In this document: positions 29,901-44,900 of the stretch, one piece after another
How positions within the stretch are numbered: the stretch's first letter is position 1
Layout: each line of letters opens with the position of its first letter
Assembly: GCA_012932295.1 (NCBI GenBank)
Contig: JAAONU010000061.1
Location: 62,001 to 126,000 of the forward strand
DNA: 64,000 bases
DNA from: Cyclina sinensis
Lineage: Eukaryota > Mollusca > Bivalvia > Venerida > Veneridae
Direction of reading: 5' to 3'
The notes under the pieces: model-generated
What the model was told of the DNA's origin: nothing
The model's input: the letters and a program-made list of their open reading frames with translations, nothing else
The model's database searches: none
Position numbers and translations under genes: made by a program

Positions 29901-32900
29901 TCAGCTTTACAGAAACTAAGTCATATTAAAGAAAGATCATATTCCGTTTGATAAAGATTGTTGTGTAATGGTTTTGTTCTAACAATTGCTCTTTATTGGA
30001 GAATTTTTTGCCCTGAAGATCAGTATTTTCTCTTTGCCCTAAAGAGAAGTTTAATAATGTTATCATGACGCTTGAAGAGAAGTGTTTGCCAGTCGGAGGA
30101 GCCATTTTAAAAATGAAATGGTAAAAATAAAAAGTCAATGTTTTAATTGCAGTGTGAGAGTCCATTGGTTGCAGAACCAAGTGTATATGACATCTACCAT
30201 GATACAAATGTTCCTGAAGTAACACAATGCCTTCCAGTTATCAGTGGTCTCCGAGATAGAGTTACAGAACTTCAACAGGAGTGGCCAGACCATCCAACCC
30301 TGAAACAGGTAATAAGTAAATTTGTTAGTTTGTTTTCAGAGTACATATTGATAAGCTGTAATGTTATTTTCAAGTCTGTGTTACTTGTCAGTAGTGAATC
30401 CATGAATTATAAACATCATGCAGCTTCATGAGTAGAAAACTCTGAATCCTAATGTTTTAAGGTGTCCATGTAGATAGGACATTTCTTATTGATCTTTGGG
30501 ATTTTTTATTTGGGCTAGGAGGGAACCATTGATCTTTGGGATTTTTTATTTGGGCTAGGAGGGAACCATTGATCTTTGGGATTTTTTATTTGGGCTAGGA
30601 GGGAACCATTGATCTTTGGGATTTTTTATTTGGGCTAGGAGGGAACCAGTGTCATTCTGACTGCTGTTGTTCTTTTTTGGAACTTTAAAGTGAAATGGTC
30701 CAAGCTTTCACTATTTTTAAGAAGAGGGTGAAGAATTGCATACTTGTTATGCAATGTCTTCCTGCAGATCAAGATTTTGAAACACTGAATCCTGTGGACC
30801 ATCTTTTACACACATAAAACTGAAGTTACTATTAAAAAAAACTTCTTTTGTAATGAAAATATCATCTTTCCTTCACTGGCATGATTTTGTGTAATTTTTC
30901 AGCTATGTGAGGTTGCAGACAGAATAGAAAGCTTCCCTATAACCAGTCCAGTAATGAAGTTTCTCACTGGACTAGAGCTACTCTTGCAAACTGCACAGGT
31001 AAAAATTTTGAATGAAATTAACCAAATTGCTTCCTTCATTTAACAAAATAGAAGTTTTTTGTTATTGTTAAATGAATGGTTCTACTGGCATATTTCACTG
31101 GAGCCCTTTGAAGAAGTTATTTGTTTCAAGTCCTATAATGTGTGCAAGTTGCAATTAATGTTCTTTTACTCACCTGATATACAGTGCCTTGTTTTACAGT
31201 CTCATCCTTGAGAGTGTTAGTGTAACACATTATTGAGGATCCAGCCTGCCATCTCTTGATGATAAGTTTTTATCAAGCTACATCTGTACTTAATATGCTT
31301 ACAGGACTGGGAGGGCAATGCTTCACAACATGTTTCCATGGCAACCCAACTGGCTGACATTTCCAGACTGATTGTTCAGTGGAGAAAACTTGAATTAAGG
31401 TACCAGCTCAGGACTAAAATTCATAATGCAACAAACATAACATGCATTTGGCTTTGCTTGTTGATTTTATAATCAGTGTGGCAGAACTTGATTTTCCAGG
31501 TCAAAGGTCATTGACCCTTGAACTTACATTAGCTGCATGTATATGGCCTCTGGAGATTTATACAGTTTAGTCTTAACTGACCTATTCAGTCTACTGACTT
31601 GTTGGTTCTGGTAAAGCTACAAGTTCAAGGTCGTTGGAGAAGGTGTTAATTGCTTTTATATTATTCCAGTTGCTGGATGAATGCTATGGACACAGAGGTA
31701 CACAAGTACAAGTCTGCAGCCAGTAAATGGTGGTTTCATCTCTACCAGGTGGTGATGTCTGCTATACAACAACAGGTATGTTCCTAAAACACAGTACAAT
31801 ATGATACAGAATTCCAGTGGCCTACATTCCCTTGACCACCAAAATATTCCAGTAATAAAGATTCCATTTGTTTAGTAGGAAATGGTACATTGTAGCAAAG
31901 ATCTAAAGTACTACAGATTATAAACTGCTTTGTGAGCAAGTGGAAAACACCTTTTTATTACATGGCAAGTCAACATGCTCCCAAAATGCTGAATAATAAC
32001 CAGTAAAAGTCCTTCGTGAATATCATTTTTGTATTACTACAAAATGATTGTTCCTGCATAAAAAGAAAAAAAAATATTGTGAAAACTTTCAATGCTTTGT
32101 AGAAATTCAGATTGGAAGTTAGTCAGCTTGCAGATATACTCACAAGTTTCAAATATTTTTTGTCACATAGGGGTGTTTCTTCTTTGCATAAAACTTTCCA
32201 ATTTCTGGTCTGAATTTGGTAAGTAAGGTATCCTTCTGTTGTCAGTTGCATGCTCTATAGCGTGATGCAGTTTATTTTTATAAGGCTTAAATAATGGAGA
32301 TATTTGAGATACAGTGCAAATTAAACTTTGTGAGGTCTTATCTACCTGCCCCAAGATTTTGAGAGATTTGCAAAAGTAGCCAGTCTTTGGTATTTAGGTT
32401 CTTGATTGTTATTTCTTTTTCAGGATTCAGAGGAGGCCAGCTCTCTGGCAGAAGTTGTAAAAACACTGAAACAGTTTATTGAGAGTTCGACACTGGGTGA
32501 TTTTCAAACTAGACTTGACATGTTGCTAGGTTTCCATTGTAATTTGGTAACCATGACAGCAAAAGAGCCACAGTCTATTTCCATGGCAACTGAAGGACCA
32601 GAGCCTGTTTCCTTGGAAACTGATGTGAAGAAGAAAGAATTACAGAATGTACTGTGGAACATGTATCAGTTTTACTCAAGGTTCAGGGACATTGTACAGT
32701 CAGAACTGGACAGACTGAGGACCCCTATTGAAAAAGAGTTGAAGGTTTGTACATAAATCTTTATGTTGAAAATATGTAAGATATTAGAGCTTGATTGTTA
32801 GACATGTCTTCAGTGAAAATGAATTTTCTAAAAAGACCACTTTCAATTAGTCTTTTGAGCAGAATGTTAATGGATGAATTCCTTTTGTATCTACAGTCAT

Positions 32901-35900
32901 TTCAGATGATAAACAGATAAACCTGTTCAGGTGTGTGAGTTTAATGATTGGAATACTGATATTAGCTTGTGTTGCAATACTAAAACGGTTTGATCATTTA
33001 CATATGAAGGCCTGATGTACTTATTGTTCTTTAATATTTAAGGGATTTGTGAAGATCGCTAGATGGACAGACATCAACTACTGGGCACTGAAACAGGCCA
33101 CAGAGAAAACACACAGGACCTTACACAAACACATTAAGCAGTTCCAGGTATTGATTAAATACTCATCTTTAAAATCATAAGTATGTTATATACAGTCTGT
33201 TCCTAAATCTGACTTTACATTATGACATTTTACTTGTTCTTTTACCAGAGACACTGAAGGTCAAATTTCAGAAATTATCTGGTCAGTGTTGCTTATTCAG
33301 ACTAACTTGGATTAACTGAATTTAAAGGGACTCTCAATATTACTTCAATAGGTTGAGACTTCAAATAATCCATAAATGATGACTCGATGGAAGTCATACC
33401 TGTGAATTTGCCAGGTCTGGGTGTGTGATGTTGGGTTAAACATATCAGGTGTTCATATTATGTTTATAATACATACATGTGAACTCTCCCGATTCTGGCG
33501 GTAGACTACCGATTTTGGGAATTCAAAATCCCCCTCCCGCTCGGGGCTTACATTCTACCGACTTTTTTCATAACATCCAAAGAAAAGTAAATTACAAACA
33601 CCCGAGTGATGTTGATGAATGTAAACAATATTTTGACTGGTTTACCGATAACGCTACGTGTACCACACTGCTGTATATTGGAAAATGAGACCCAGTCTAA
33701 TTACACCTTGACCTTAGTATTGGAAAGTTTTATTGTTTGTATATTGTCAGTTTGACACTTAAAGCGCTTGCAGTTATGAAGTTGTTAATTGCCAGGCAGA
33801 TAAGGCACACATCAAAGACACAAGGGAGACTAGAAACTGGTAATTTCTGTACTTCCACTGCCACAAGCAATACAGACCTCGAAATATTGTACTGTACTGT
33901 TATATCAAAACTGTCAAAAGTGAAACGAACCATAGCCTGTCGAATATGACTCTGAATGTATTGTTGTGTATGAAATTCTGTTGCCAACTGTTATGACTTC
34001 CATGTGAACAAGGAACTGTGTGGTGTAGTGGAAAAGTCATGTGTCAAAAGGGACAGTTTGAAGAGTAAAGAGAAAAGGTACCAAGGTACTCGAGTGTAAA
34101 TAAGACAAATTTGACTGTTAACTGATAAAGGTAGAGTGACTATTCAGTGTAAATAATGAATGTTTACTGTTTATTTTTGATACATATTAAACCGATAACA
34201 GTTTCTTTCTGTTATCAATACATTTTTTAGCATCTGTACTTGGACCATGCCTGAAATAATGTTGTGTCGGTAAATCTCCCACTTGACAGACCCAAACTCC
34301 CTACTTTCTGAGCCAGATCTCCCTACTTGGCACCGGGAAAAGTTCACATGTATGATAATATTGGAACATCTTTGTCAGATCTGCATTTTCATACTTAATT
34401 ACAATAATTTGTTTATAATTACATTTAACAAGTATAATCATTTTTTTTCCCAAAACATGATTGAAAAGTATGTAATGTACTAAGTATTTTCATTTTTTTC
34501 CATTCACAAAATTTATAATTATGTTATTAATACAAAAATGAAATTAAGGACAGTTCAGTAACATATATTTAGATTCATGAATATAACAAAAACTATTTCA
34601 CATTCTCTATGGTAGATTCGAGTATTGCTGCTATTGCATCCAAACAAAGATTGTGTCAATTTAATTTACACTGTCACAGATTAAATTGGGTTCTTTAGAG
34701 AATTGTTTAAATGGAAATTGAGGCAAACTGTTAATCATGCTTTCTCTGTTGGTGTCATGTGATTAAATAATCACACTAAGGGCTTCAATGCACAAGCTGA
34801 TTTTTTAACAGGCTTTAGTTATGAACTTTGATTCATTCTTTAAATTTTTGATTTATTTATTACCTACCTTAGAATACGGAGTAAAAAGTATTTGATATAT
34901 ATTTAAGACTTGTATTCTTGTGCAGATTTTCAGTAATGTTTTTTTCTCTTCAGAAAGACTTTTATACATCAAGAAATTTGCTCAGTTGAAGGTCTATACA
35001 TAGAAGTTACAATGTGTAAGTTTTTCAGGAGAATAGAACATGTATTACATGAAAAATAAAACTGTTTTCATAAATAAACCTGTGAATGGGGAATTGTCTT
35101 GTTCTTTGGAGTTTAGTCATTGAATTTCAAAAATTTTTGCAGGGTGTTTTGCAACAGCCTGTGCAGGGAATTCTGGGTGATGTGGATAATGGTGCCACCT
35201 GCACAGGAGGAGATCACTCTAGCTGGTCTGAAACTCTTAGCAAATATCAGGAAGACTTGTTCCATCAGCTAAAGCAGTTTAAGGTAAGGATTTTTGGTTA
35301 AAAAGATGTTTACATTGTCATGCATAGCCAGAGAGAAGGAGGTAGTAGCAGAAATGACAACTATGCAGAATGTCGTAAGCTTAACCTCTTTAATACGAGA
35401 GTAAATATTATGTTTGTTGAGTCAGGGTCTTTCAAATAGCATGCCTATTTGAAAGACCCTGGTTGAGTCAAAGTCATCAAATTGTCTAATATTCGAAATG
35501 AAAAATGCTATAATTGTAACTACACATGACAGAAACTACATTTTCAAAGGCTTTTCCATTGGGAGTAGCAGTTTTAATAACAAAAGTAGAATATACTCCA
35601 TTCCATAGCTTTTATAAAATCAGTCTAGTAAATTAAAGTACTATAAGTTGGTAAGAAACTTGTTTTTTTGCATTTGTATTTGAAGAAGTGAGAAAAAAAC
35701 GTTTTAATTATGTTGTTTGTTTTATACAGATGCTTGATGTACAACCTCCCAGAAGTGATTTTGGTGCCTGTCCTCCACTACAGCTTAGACTGAGTCACTT
35801 GTTTTCCCGTTTAAACAAACATTGGAGACAGATTGTAACTTCATCACAGTACTGTCAACATATAGTGTCCCTTGATGAGTTCACAGGTTTGTTATTTGCA

Positions 35901-38900
35901 GTGATATAACATACATTAAGTATGACACAGATATTGAAATACAACATGTATACAGGCAGTCATCTTACTATTACAAAGTTGGCACACTGTATGTTTGTTT
36001 GCTTTGTGCTGCTGAATAGATAATCTTTAGTGGTAGCTGTTATTGTTATCATAGCGCAGTTTTATAATTTGAAGATATAATAGATTTTTGAAAGAAATTT
36101 TGGTACTGGTCAATGTGTTTTTGTTAGAGAGATTTGGTTGATGTAGAAAGAAATGAAAGTGTTGTTATTGTATATGCCTTATTGTGTGTTTTCAGGTGAA
36201 GTAATTGAGAATGTCCATGAGCTGCAGTCTCTGGAAGTTAACAGAGTAAGTTGGATATTTTTAAGCACTGAGGCCATAGATCTTTCCTTAATATTTTTGA
36301 AAGTGGAAATTTGTGTAAAAAAGTACTGGTTGAGAGACAATAGTTAACCATTGTTAGCTGTCACTGATTAAGATGCCTTGGTTCAAGTTTTGTAAATCAT
36401 TTGACTCTCTCTATCTACTTGAGTTTATTTATTGTCAGTACTGGTTACAGGGTGTTTTGCAACAGCCTGTGCATATCTTCTATGCTGTTGAAATGATTTT
36501 CTTTAAACTTGAGTCAAATGTTTAAGTCACAGAGAAAATGTGCAGAATGCATAATCCAGCCATGTAAGTTTAAGGTCAAGGCCACACTTGAAGGTCATTT
36601 GTTTCAGCCTTCAATTTTTTGTCTGTGTGATACCTGCTATTCCTTTAAACCAATTTTCTGTGAACTTTGGTCAGATGTATAACTCACTGAGAGGATGTGC
36701 AGAAGGCATGGCCAAGCCATGTTAGTTTAAGGACAAGGTTACATTTGAAAGTTATTTGTTCAAGCCTTCGTATTGTCATTTTAATACTTAAAGCTATCCC
36801 ACAATCCAATATGACACTATAAATACACTGCCATGTTTCTCAGACTTCTTTAAACTTTACAAAATGCTGGTGGCAGGGGATATCAGGCACGGATTTACCG
36901 GGGGGGCTTATGGGGCTCAAGCCCCCCCCAGCTGGCCCGTTTGTAAAAAAAATAAAAGGGCTCATTTTTAAAGACCCTAAAATATTTTTTCAGGTCTTTT
37001 CATTTCGTAACAGAAACACAGTCAGCCTTCCAATTTGCAACGGTCATGCAATATTACGTAACAACTGATAACGTGTTCGCAACTTTATAGCTGTGTATAT
37101 TATATTCGGTGGCACGGATTATCCGAGAGTTCTCCAGACTGATCATGATGTATAGTTTTCAAGCGTCTTTTAACCTTGACGTATTTGATAAAGTTGTTAA
37201 ATGAGCGCCTGCTGACCATGACTGGTGATGAGGCAGCTTTTTCACTGTTTCCTGTAGTACCTTAGATTCCATAAAAATGGCATTTGAATTTTTATAATGA
37301 TCATTGTTCAGCAGTTTTGAGTTTTTGGCATTGATGACTCACTTTGATATTGATTTAAATTTGTCAAAAAGTATGCGACGACTATCTGTTTTGTGGGCCA
37401 TATCAAATCCTCACAACCATGGTGATGATAATGATGATTGAATTTGTGATGGTTCTTTAATGATTTTAATGGATAAGTATGATTATGGTATGATTATGAT
37501 GATATTGTGATGACATTTTTATTTGTTATGCCAATTAATTTATGGATAAATTATTCGTTTCAGAGGACTCTATAAATATAAAATAAGTTAAACATGTCAT
37601 ACCGTATTTTGTTTTTTGCTTTAGCTGAACATTTCAAAGAATACCATTATATTTCTTTTTAATTCTCACACAAATTTCATTATATTCGTATGCCTAAAAC
37701 GCACCAAAATGAGCCATTTACACCACCTTTTTAGAAAATTTTCTTGGGGGAGGCCCCCCCCCCATACGAAAGGGGGACACCCCCTTCCGTACCTTCCCCC
37801 AAGCCCCCCCAGTCAAATATTTCTGGATCCGGCCCTGGATATAGCAGACCTTGGACTGCATTGTTGATCAACTGCTAGCGATTCTGGTTCTTTATGGTTT
37901 TCTTGTATTTAATCTATTTATATTCATTTTCAGAATGAGCAGAAAGAGAAACAGAAATCAGAAGCCAAGCACATTAACCTGAGGAAGAGAAAAGCACTGA
38001 GTGACCTCTTCAGATACCTTGCCAAACTTGGTACACATATTCTAAAATCTCTGTTCTATTTTATGTCTGTAACAAATTTATGTTGCATGTAAAATTTTGT
38101 AAAAATATTTTGAAGGAAAGTGCTCTTGTTATCTTTACATGTGATGTAAACATGATTTTACTGAGTTTTGAAAATTGGTCTTATTTTAAAGAACAGAAAG
38201 TACATTTCTGTAGATAGGATATTTTGTAGCATTTTTTTGTAAAATACTGATTTATTGTGAAATAATTCATATAATAATAATTCAATAGGTAACATTTTAT
38301 TTCACAGGGTTATCATATAGGAAGGGACTTGCTGTTACTAGTGATAATGACGAGGCCCTTAAGCTGCCCCCTGTAGATCTAAGTGTCTCCCTACAGAGGT
38401 AAAAAAAAACAACAACAAAAAACAAAACAAAAAACAAAGAAAGAAAATAACTGTCAGTAACTCATGGAAAGTTATAATATATTTATGTAATATTTTTAGA
38501 CTACCACCGAGATCCAAGTGTTAGAAAGTTAGTTTGTTACTGTATGTAGTGCTATACTATTCTTATCAATAGTGCTAGCTGAGAATGCACAGTTATCAAT
38601 GAGATTGTGAAACTGTGAAAAATGGATATAAAACATTAAGTAAATCAAAATGCAAACCTTATAATGTGATATATGCAGCAACCTACTCTCAACTGTTTTA
38701 CAGCAGGGACTGTATTGTATATATACAATTTATCATAGTAAAGTGTTTTACACCAGCTTTACATTTCAGTGATGGTCACATACAAGATGTGTGGTCAGGA
38801 TGTCTGCAGTATTTCTACAAATGTGTGTCAAGACGAGCCCAGTTTCTTACAACCCTTATATCTCCTTCGAAGGTATTTATGGCTTGTTATATACATGAAA

Positions 38901-41900
38901 ATGAACCTGTTACCTTGCATCCTGCTTCTAAGATAATACAGAAAATACTGATAGCTCTAGCATCAGAAACTTGAAAATTCTTGGTAACACAAGGAAATAA
39001 TACATCCCTGGTCCCATTCTATATCTTTGGCAGAACTTTACACTGGAATATTTGTGCAGCAATACATACAGTAGAAATGGGATTAGATAGTTCAAGATAG
39101 AGTGACATTATGATGTATTATGTAAGCTTCCCTTCCCTTTACTTTTTGCTAGGAACAAAAATTGTGCACTAACAAAAAAATGGAGTTCTTTGAAAGTATA
39201 AAAAGATCAGTGCATGATTCAAGGAATCAGTTTTTCTACTGTATATACATGTAGGTATGTTATAACAATCCCCAGAAACACTACAGAACTTCTGGATCCA
39301 ATAACAGAATATATTGAATGGTCATGCAGTACAAATTTCCAAAGCTTATTATATGTAGAATAAATTTAAATTCAGTTTCAACAGTTAAGAGATGCAGTAT
39401 TTTATGCATGTAATTTTCAGGAACTTGGAGTTGGGAACATTGATAGATGTCGAGGATTTGCTGAACATCTGTACACTCTACTTATAGAGCAGCACAGAGA
39501 AGTTGCCTCCCTTGCTGGTCATTACAAACGCATTTGGTAAATATTTACCCAGATCTCAATGAATTTCCTAGATGGACTATTCCGTCTTTCAGTTTTGGAT
39601 TGTACCAAAAATTTCTAAAGGATCTGATCATACTTAGTTGCTTAAATACACTAGTCCTACTTCATCTGTTTGATTGTACCAAAAAAATTTTAAGTTAGTC
39701 TCTTAATTTTTGATTGCCATCAACGTTAGCAAATTTTGTTCATGTATATACCAATATTTAAGCTATCTGGTATTTGAAGAAGCAACTTCAGAAATATATT
39801 AATTTCATACTCCTATTTTCGATAAAGGGGATGTCTGTTGAACTTTTTTTTTTTTTGCTCTTGCACTGTACCAAAAATAAAACACTAGTTTAAATCATAT
39901 GATCAATTTTCAGCAAACTAGTCCAAGATGTGGACAGGCTGCAGGACAGCCAGAAGATTGTATTCCCACAGTCAGCTGCCAGAAATTGGATTGTAAGTAC
40001 AAGTTCAGAGAAATTTCGTGACTCCTTATCGTGTTTTTTTTCTGCATTTTGTTCATTTAGTTTAAAGTCACTTATAGGGGAAGATCTTGCACTTACAGTG
40101 TATGTTAACTACTCTTGAACACAGATTTCTGCACTTCAGTCATCTACAGTTAAACCATCTATTGCATTCTGGAGTTCACTGCCATTGGAAATATCTTTTA
40201 GCAATCTCTTGTACACAACACTTCAAGCAGTTTCATCCAGTTGAAATAAAACTTGCTACATATTCGCTACTTGAGTCTGTGTGCAGAACATATTTTTAGT
40301 GAGGGCCAACTCATGCATTTTGAAGTTTTGTATGTTGGATATAAAATATTCATACAGTACTACAGGGAATACTGTCCAATAAACTACTCCTACAGTTTCA
40401 ACTGTTTGGAATAAAACTTGTTACATATTAACTACATAAAGAGTAGGTTTGTGAAACTTTATCTGCAGATAAAAAATACATGTGCATGAGACACTTTTTC
40501 TCAAGGGTAGACCCATGTTGTTTGGAGTTATCTTCTCTTGGAGATGGAATATTTATATAGTTATTCAGCGAACTACATGTACTTGTACAGACACTGACAA
40601 AATTCTTTTACAGCCATCTCCCATTATTAAGTGCACCCTTCAGGCATATTCTGTTCCACATTTGACACTTACTACCGCTTGCAAAACTGATCAGAGTTTC
40701 ACATTTTCAGAATGCAGTAAAAAGTGACATTATGATGTTTATTTCAGTAGCCTAAACTGTCACTTTACTGATCATCCAATCACAGCGAGGCAGTTTACTC
40801 AGGTATACCTGTCAATAAAACTGCATCTTGCAATCAACCCACAGTTAGAAATATGTGCCTGGGTGGTGCCAAAGTTGCTGTGCCCTAATTGTTGCTGCCT
40901 TGCTACCGGAAATCTTTACTCAATATTTTTTTTTCCTAACCGCTTTTCCATTTCATACACAGAATGACACTAGAATGACACTAGAATGACACTATTGACA
41001 GGTTAAAGGCGGAGTTTGGAAAAAAACACTTTGGGTGGTGCTTTAATTGATTTTTGACATGTGTACCGACGAGTCTTGTTCTTTACCTAACAGTGTAAAC
41101 TCTAATCAGTTTTGAAAGCAGTAGTATTTTTGCATCTTATGTCAGTATGGTGATAATATAATGACAGCTATAAAGAACTTCCTAAAAGGAAATGAAGGAA
41201 ATGATACAGGTTGAAAATTTTGATCTTGAGGAATGAATCTGGTTCTTTAAGTCAGATTTAACTTACAATAAAAGGTAATATAAAATCTTCAAGTAGTGAA
41301 ACTTGCTATTTTGTATGGAAACATTCTCTCTAGATAGATATTTAATACCTATAAACTGTGTTTAAAACACATATGTTAGAGTTTAGAAATCTTCAAATTT
41401 ATTATTAAAAGGATGCCTGTAAGAAATTAACAACATCAGCCTTAGAAGGACTGAATCAGTTCCTAGTCATTCTGCACTGTTGTCCTGGACAACAAGGGGA
41501 AGTCACTCTACATCCCTCTCCTATACCAGCCAGCAGTCTCCACCAGATGGCACTAGTCAAAAAAGGAGATGAAGAGATAAAAAATGCCATATCCATGGTC
41601 CAGGTAAACTTACTCATTTAATTATCGATTTGATAGGGATTATCTGCTCCCTGGCATATCAGCTGACTTATATAAGTTATATAGCAACACAGTAGAATGT
41701 CTGTTTTGTGATCTAGAGTTCTGAGTTTGAATCCAGCTTAGGGCACAATAGATTTTACAAGGTAACATTTAAATAAGTCTAGTTCCTACCTGTTTGACTA
41801 CCTTAGTGATTTCATGCTCTGTGTAATAAACTAAACAGATATGATCTTTGTGAGCACAGCAATTATTTAACACAGAATTGGCCCCTAAAAATTATTGCTG

Positions 41901-44900
41901 ATACTACTGAGAAAGTAACAGGCTGAAAAATGTGGTGTCTGACATTTTGATTGGATACACCTTTGATGGCCTGACATTGGATGAATCCTTCATCTAGTTT
42001 TATTAATAAGGGAGCATTGAATAACCACTGAGCCTCATGAACTAAGTGAATAAACTTAGAAATGATGACTGAACTTGAGCTAAATCTGTCAAAAGAGTTA
42101 GAAATCAGTGCAGATAAGATTTGTAAATCTTTCCTTGCTTCCTGTATTTAGATTGAGTAGAAACAACTTTATTCAAGTGAATAGCTTTTCACACCTGGCT
42201 AGACACACAGCTCATTGCTTCATTAGTAAAATAGTTCAGGGTTTCACTTGGTTGTCAAATTGAATTCATTTTTAGTGCCCTATTTTGTTGTATTTCTTGG
42301 AAAACCTTAAGCTTGAAACTTGAACAACAGATTTTATTTACAGAATTTACTTGGTGAAGTACAGATTTCACAGATGATGCTGTTGGAAGTACATTCACAG
42401 TGTTTCACATGGTAAGCTTCTAAAATCAAAGCTTAGGTGAAGTGTATGAAGCATCTATCTGTCCAGTTATGTCAAATTACCAGTATGTTACTGTGTTTCA
42501 GATTAAGCAACTGTGTGGGACCTTAATCACATTTATTTGTTATCCTTGACAAATTAATTGTCTGTTTGGCCTTTTTCTGAAGAAATTTTTATGCCCCCAA
42601 AGGGAGGCATATAGTCAGATTTTTTTACAAAGATTGAACAGAAATTGGAAAAAAGAAAGTCCTTCATCATGAAAATCGGGAAACTGTTCATGTGATTTAA
42701 ACTGATTTTGAAAATTATCTTTATATTGTTTTATCCATGTATATTTCATCATTTTGCAGGTCAGACATTGAAACTATCAAGACTGCATTTGTCAAGTTGT
42801 TGTCTGCTGTACCTAGAATGCAACATCTATGCAAGCTTTTCTCAGACCCAGATACAGATCATCCAAATGCTTTCACAGAAGTTTTGCACTTCTTGTGTGA
42901 TGAAATTAGGAGTAAATCTAGTGATTTTGAAACATGGCACAATTACTTTGAAGGTCAAGTTGTAGATAATGACTATGTCATTGATCCTGTAGATGAGTGT
43001 AGAGAGAAACTTGAACAGTTGATATCAAGTATTCTCCTAGTGGTGCAGAAACAAAGTAAAAATCATGTTGCTATGGAAACAGATAATGCTGATAAGACAG
43101 CTGAAGGAGTTAGTGAAGGTAAAGTTCAAAGTTGACTTACTTCTTCATTTTATGTACATTTTAATTAAAGATGCAGAAATGACTTACAAATCAGTCTTTT
43201 ACTTGCAGTGAATATCAATTTATGAATCCATACCTTAATTCTTAAGTCAGATGCAATTTGCTCTTGGTTTTGTTGAAAATATAACTGTACTTCTTTGTTG
43301 AATTGTGCAAATCGAAGAAGTCCTGAATCTGTCATTTAGTTTTGTAATTTCAAACTCAACAATGCAAAGCAAAAAACTGAAATATATTTCCATGTTTCAG
43401 CTACAAACGAAACAGTAGAGAATAAGAGTTTCTTGTTGAATGCCCTTAAATTTTTATGCAGAAGAATTTTTTAAAGTGTAACAAAATATGAATATTAATT
43501 TAACTGTCTGTTTAATTATTGATCTTTTATTTACCCAGGGGATGACCTTTTTGAGGGTCACTTGGTGAAAGTCATATATGAGAAGTTACAGCAGGATAGG
43601 CAGCACTTAGAATGTGATAAGGTAAACAGAATATTATTTTAGTAGCATCAAATTTATTAGACATATTTTTTAGTGTATCCAAGTTATGAAATACAAGCAC
43701 CATCAAATTTATTAGGAAACTTTGCAGTAATAGCATGAAGTATATGCAATCTGTATCAATTCAGTGTTTGGCTCTAAAAATGTTTAAAAGAAGTTTTATC
43801 AGAAACTTTCAGGTTCTGTCTCCTTATTTATTTCAGACTATAAACAGTATACAATCCCTTCTAGAGATGATAGTCACAGATTCTGAGAACTCTTGTACAT
43901 ATGAAGTACTGGTAGAGGACTTGTACCGCTGTGCCCCTCTCTTAAACCAATACAGAAACATTGTACATCACCACCTGATCTGTAACCTAGCAACACAGAG
44001 AACTATGGGTAAACTCCTGTCAGTGCTACTTGCAGTCTTCACAGATCTTACAACAAAGGTAATTGTTGTCTGTATTTTTAGTGAAATTTTATAAAGCTTA
44101 ACTGAATGATAACTCCAGATGTGACTCAGTTATATAGGACCACTTGTTTTACAACAGTTTAGCTAATTTCTGCTTTAATTGAATAAGTACAATTCATTCC
44201 ATGCTTCATTCTTTTGAAACCAGGCACACAGGTACACTTGGTTTTTTATTCATTTTTATCCTAGATTTTTCTTTCTTGTATTACTTAAGAGGAAAATTCC
44301 ATAAATGTCACACCTCAAGTGCTATGTGCATAAAGATTATGGTTTGTCAAGATTGTAAGGAAGAGATGAAAAAAAGCTTTTAGCATGATATTTTATAACT
44401 AAGAAGAATGTTTTAATCTGTTTTAAACATATAGAAAAATCATCATGCTAAATATCTAATGGTATGTCAATAGTCTGATACTGTATAAAAAAATGAATTT
44501 CAGGGTTTCTGTATACCACCTGAGCTGTCTGATGAGACATCAGGAGAAGGAGCAACTGAGTTCTGTGACATGGAGGATGCTGGTATGGGAGAGGGGGAGG
44601 GAGTGAAGAATGTCAGTGACCAAATTGAAAATGAGGACCAGGTAAAAAGAATTTATGAAACTTATTTTCTCATAAACTATAAGAATGTCTGAAGTTCAGA
44701 AGTCAAATTTGACTTGTTGGCTTATGTTCTGAAGTCAGTCTGATGTTGTTATTTTCATGTCTGGTGCATGCCTCATGTAATATTATATGCATATCTTCTA
44801 ATACTGATCCATTTTAATCCCATTTTTAGAGCTGAAATTTAAAAATGAACAACAATACTTGGGGTTTTATATATATCTTAGAAGCCAATAAAGTCTTTTA

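Noticed and set aside
30488..30647. CRISPR-like array of direct repeats
   Set aside because: Repeats are contiguous without spacers and the genome is eukaryotic; it is a minisatellite.
33479..33688. 69-codon frame starting MNSPDSGGRLP
   Set aside because: It lies within the inverted-repeat element at 33472-34354 and has no recognisable domain; not supported as a gene.
39993..41411. Missing MDN1 exon in intron 38 (frames at 40087-40299 and 40482-40727)
   Set aside because: Exons 38 and 39 join in phase 0 without them, and the translated frames do not resemble midasin.
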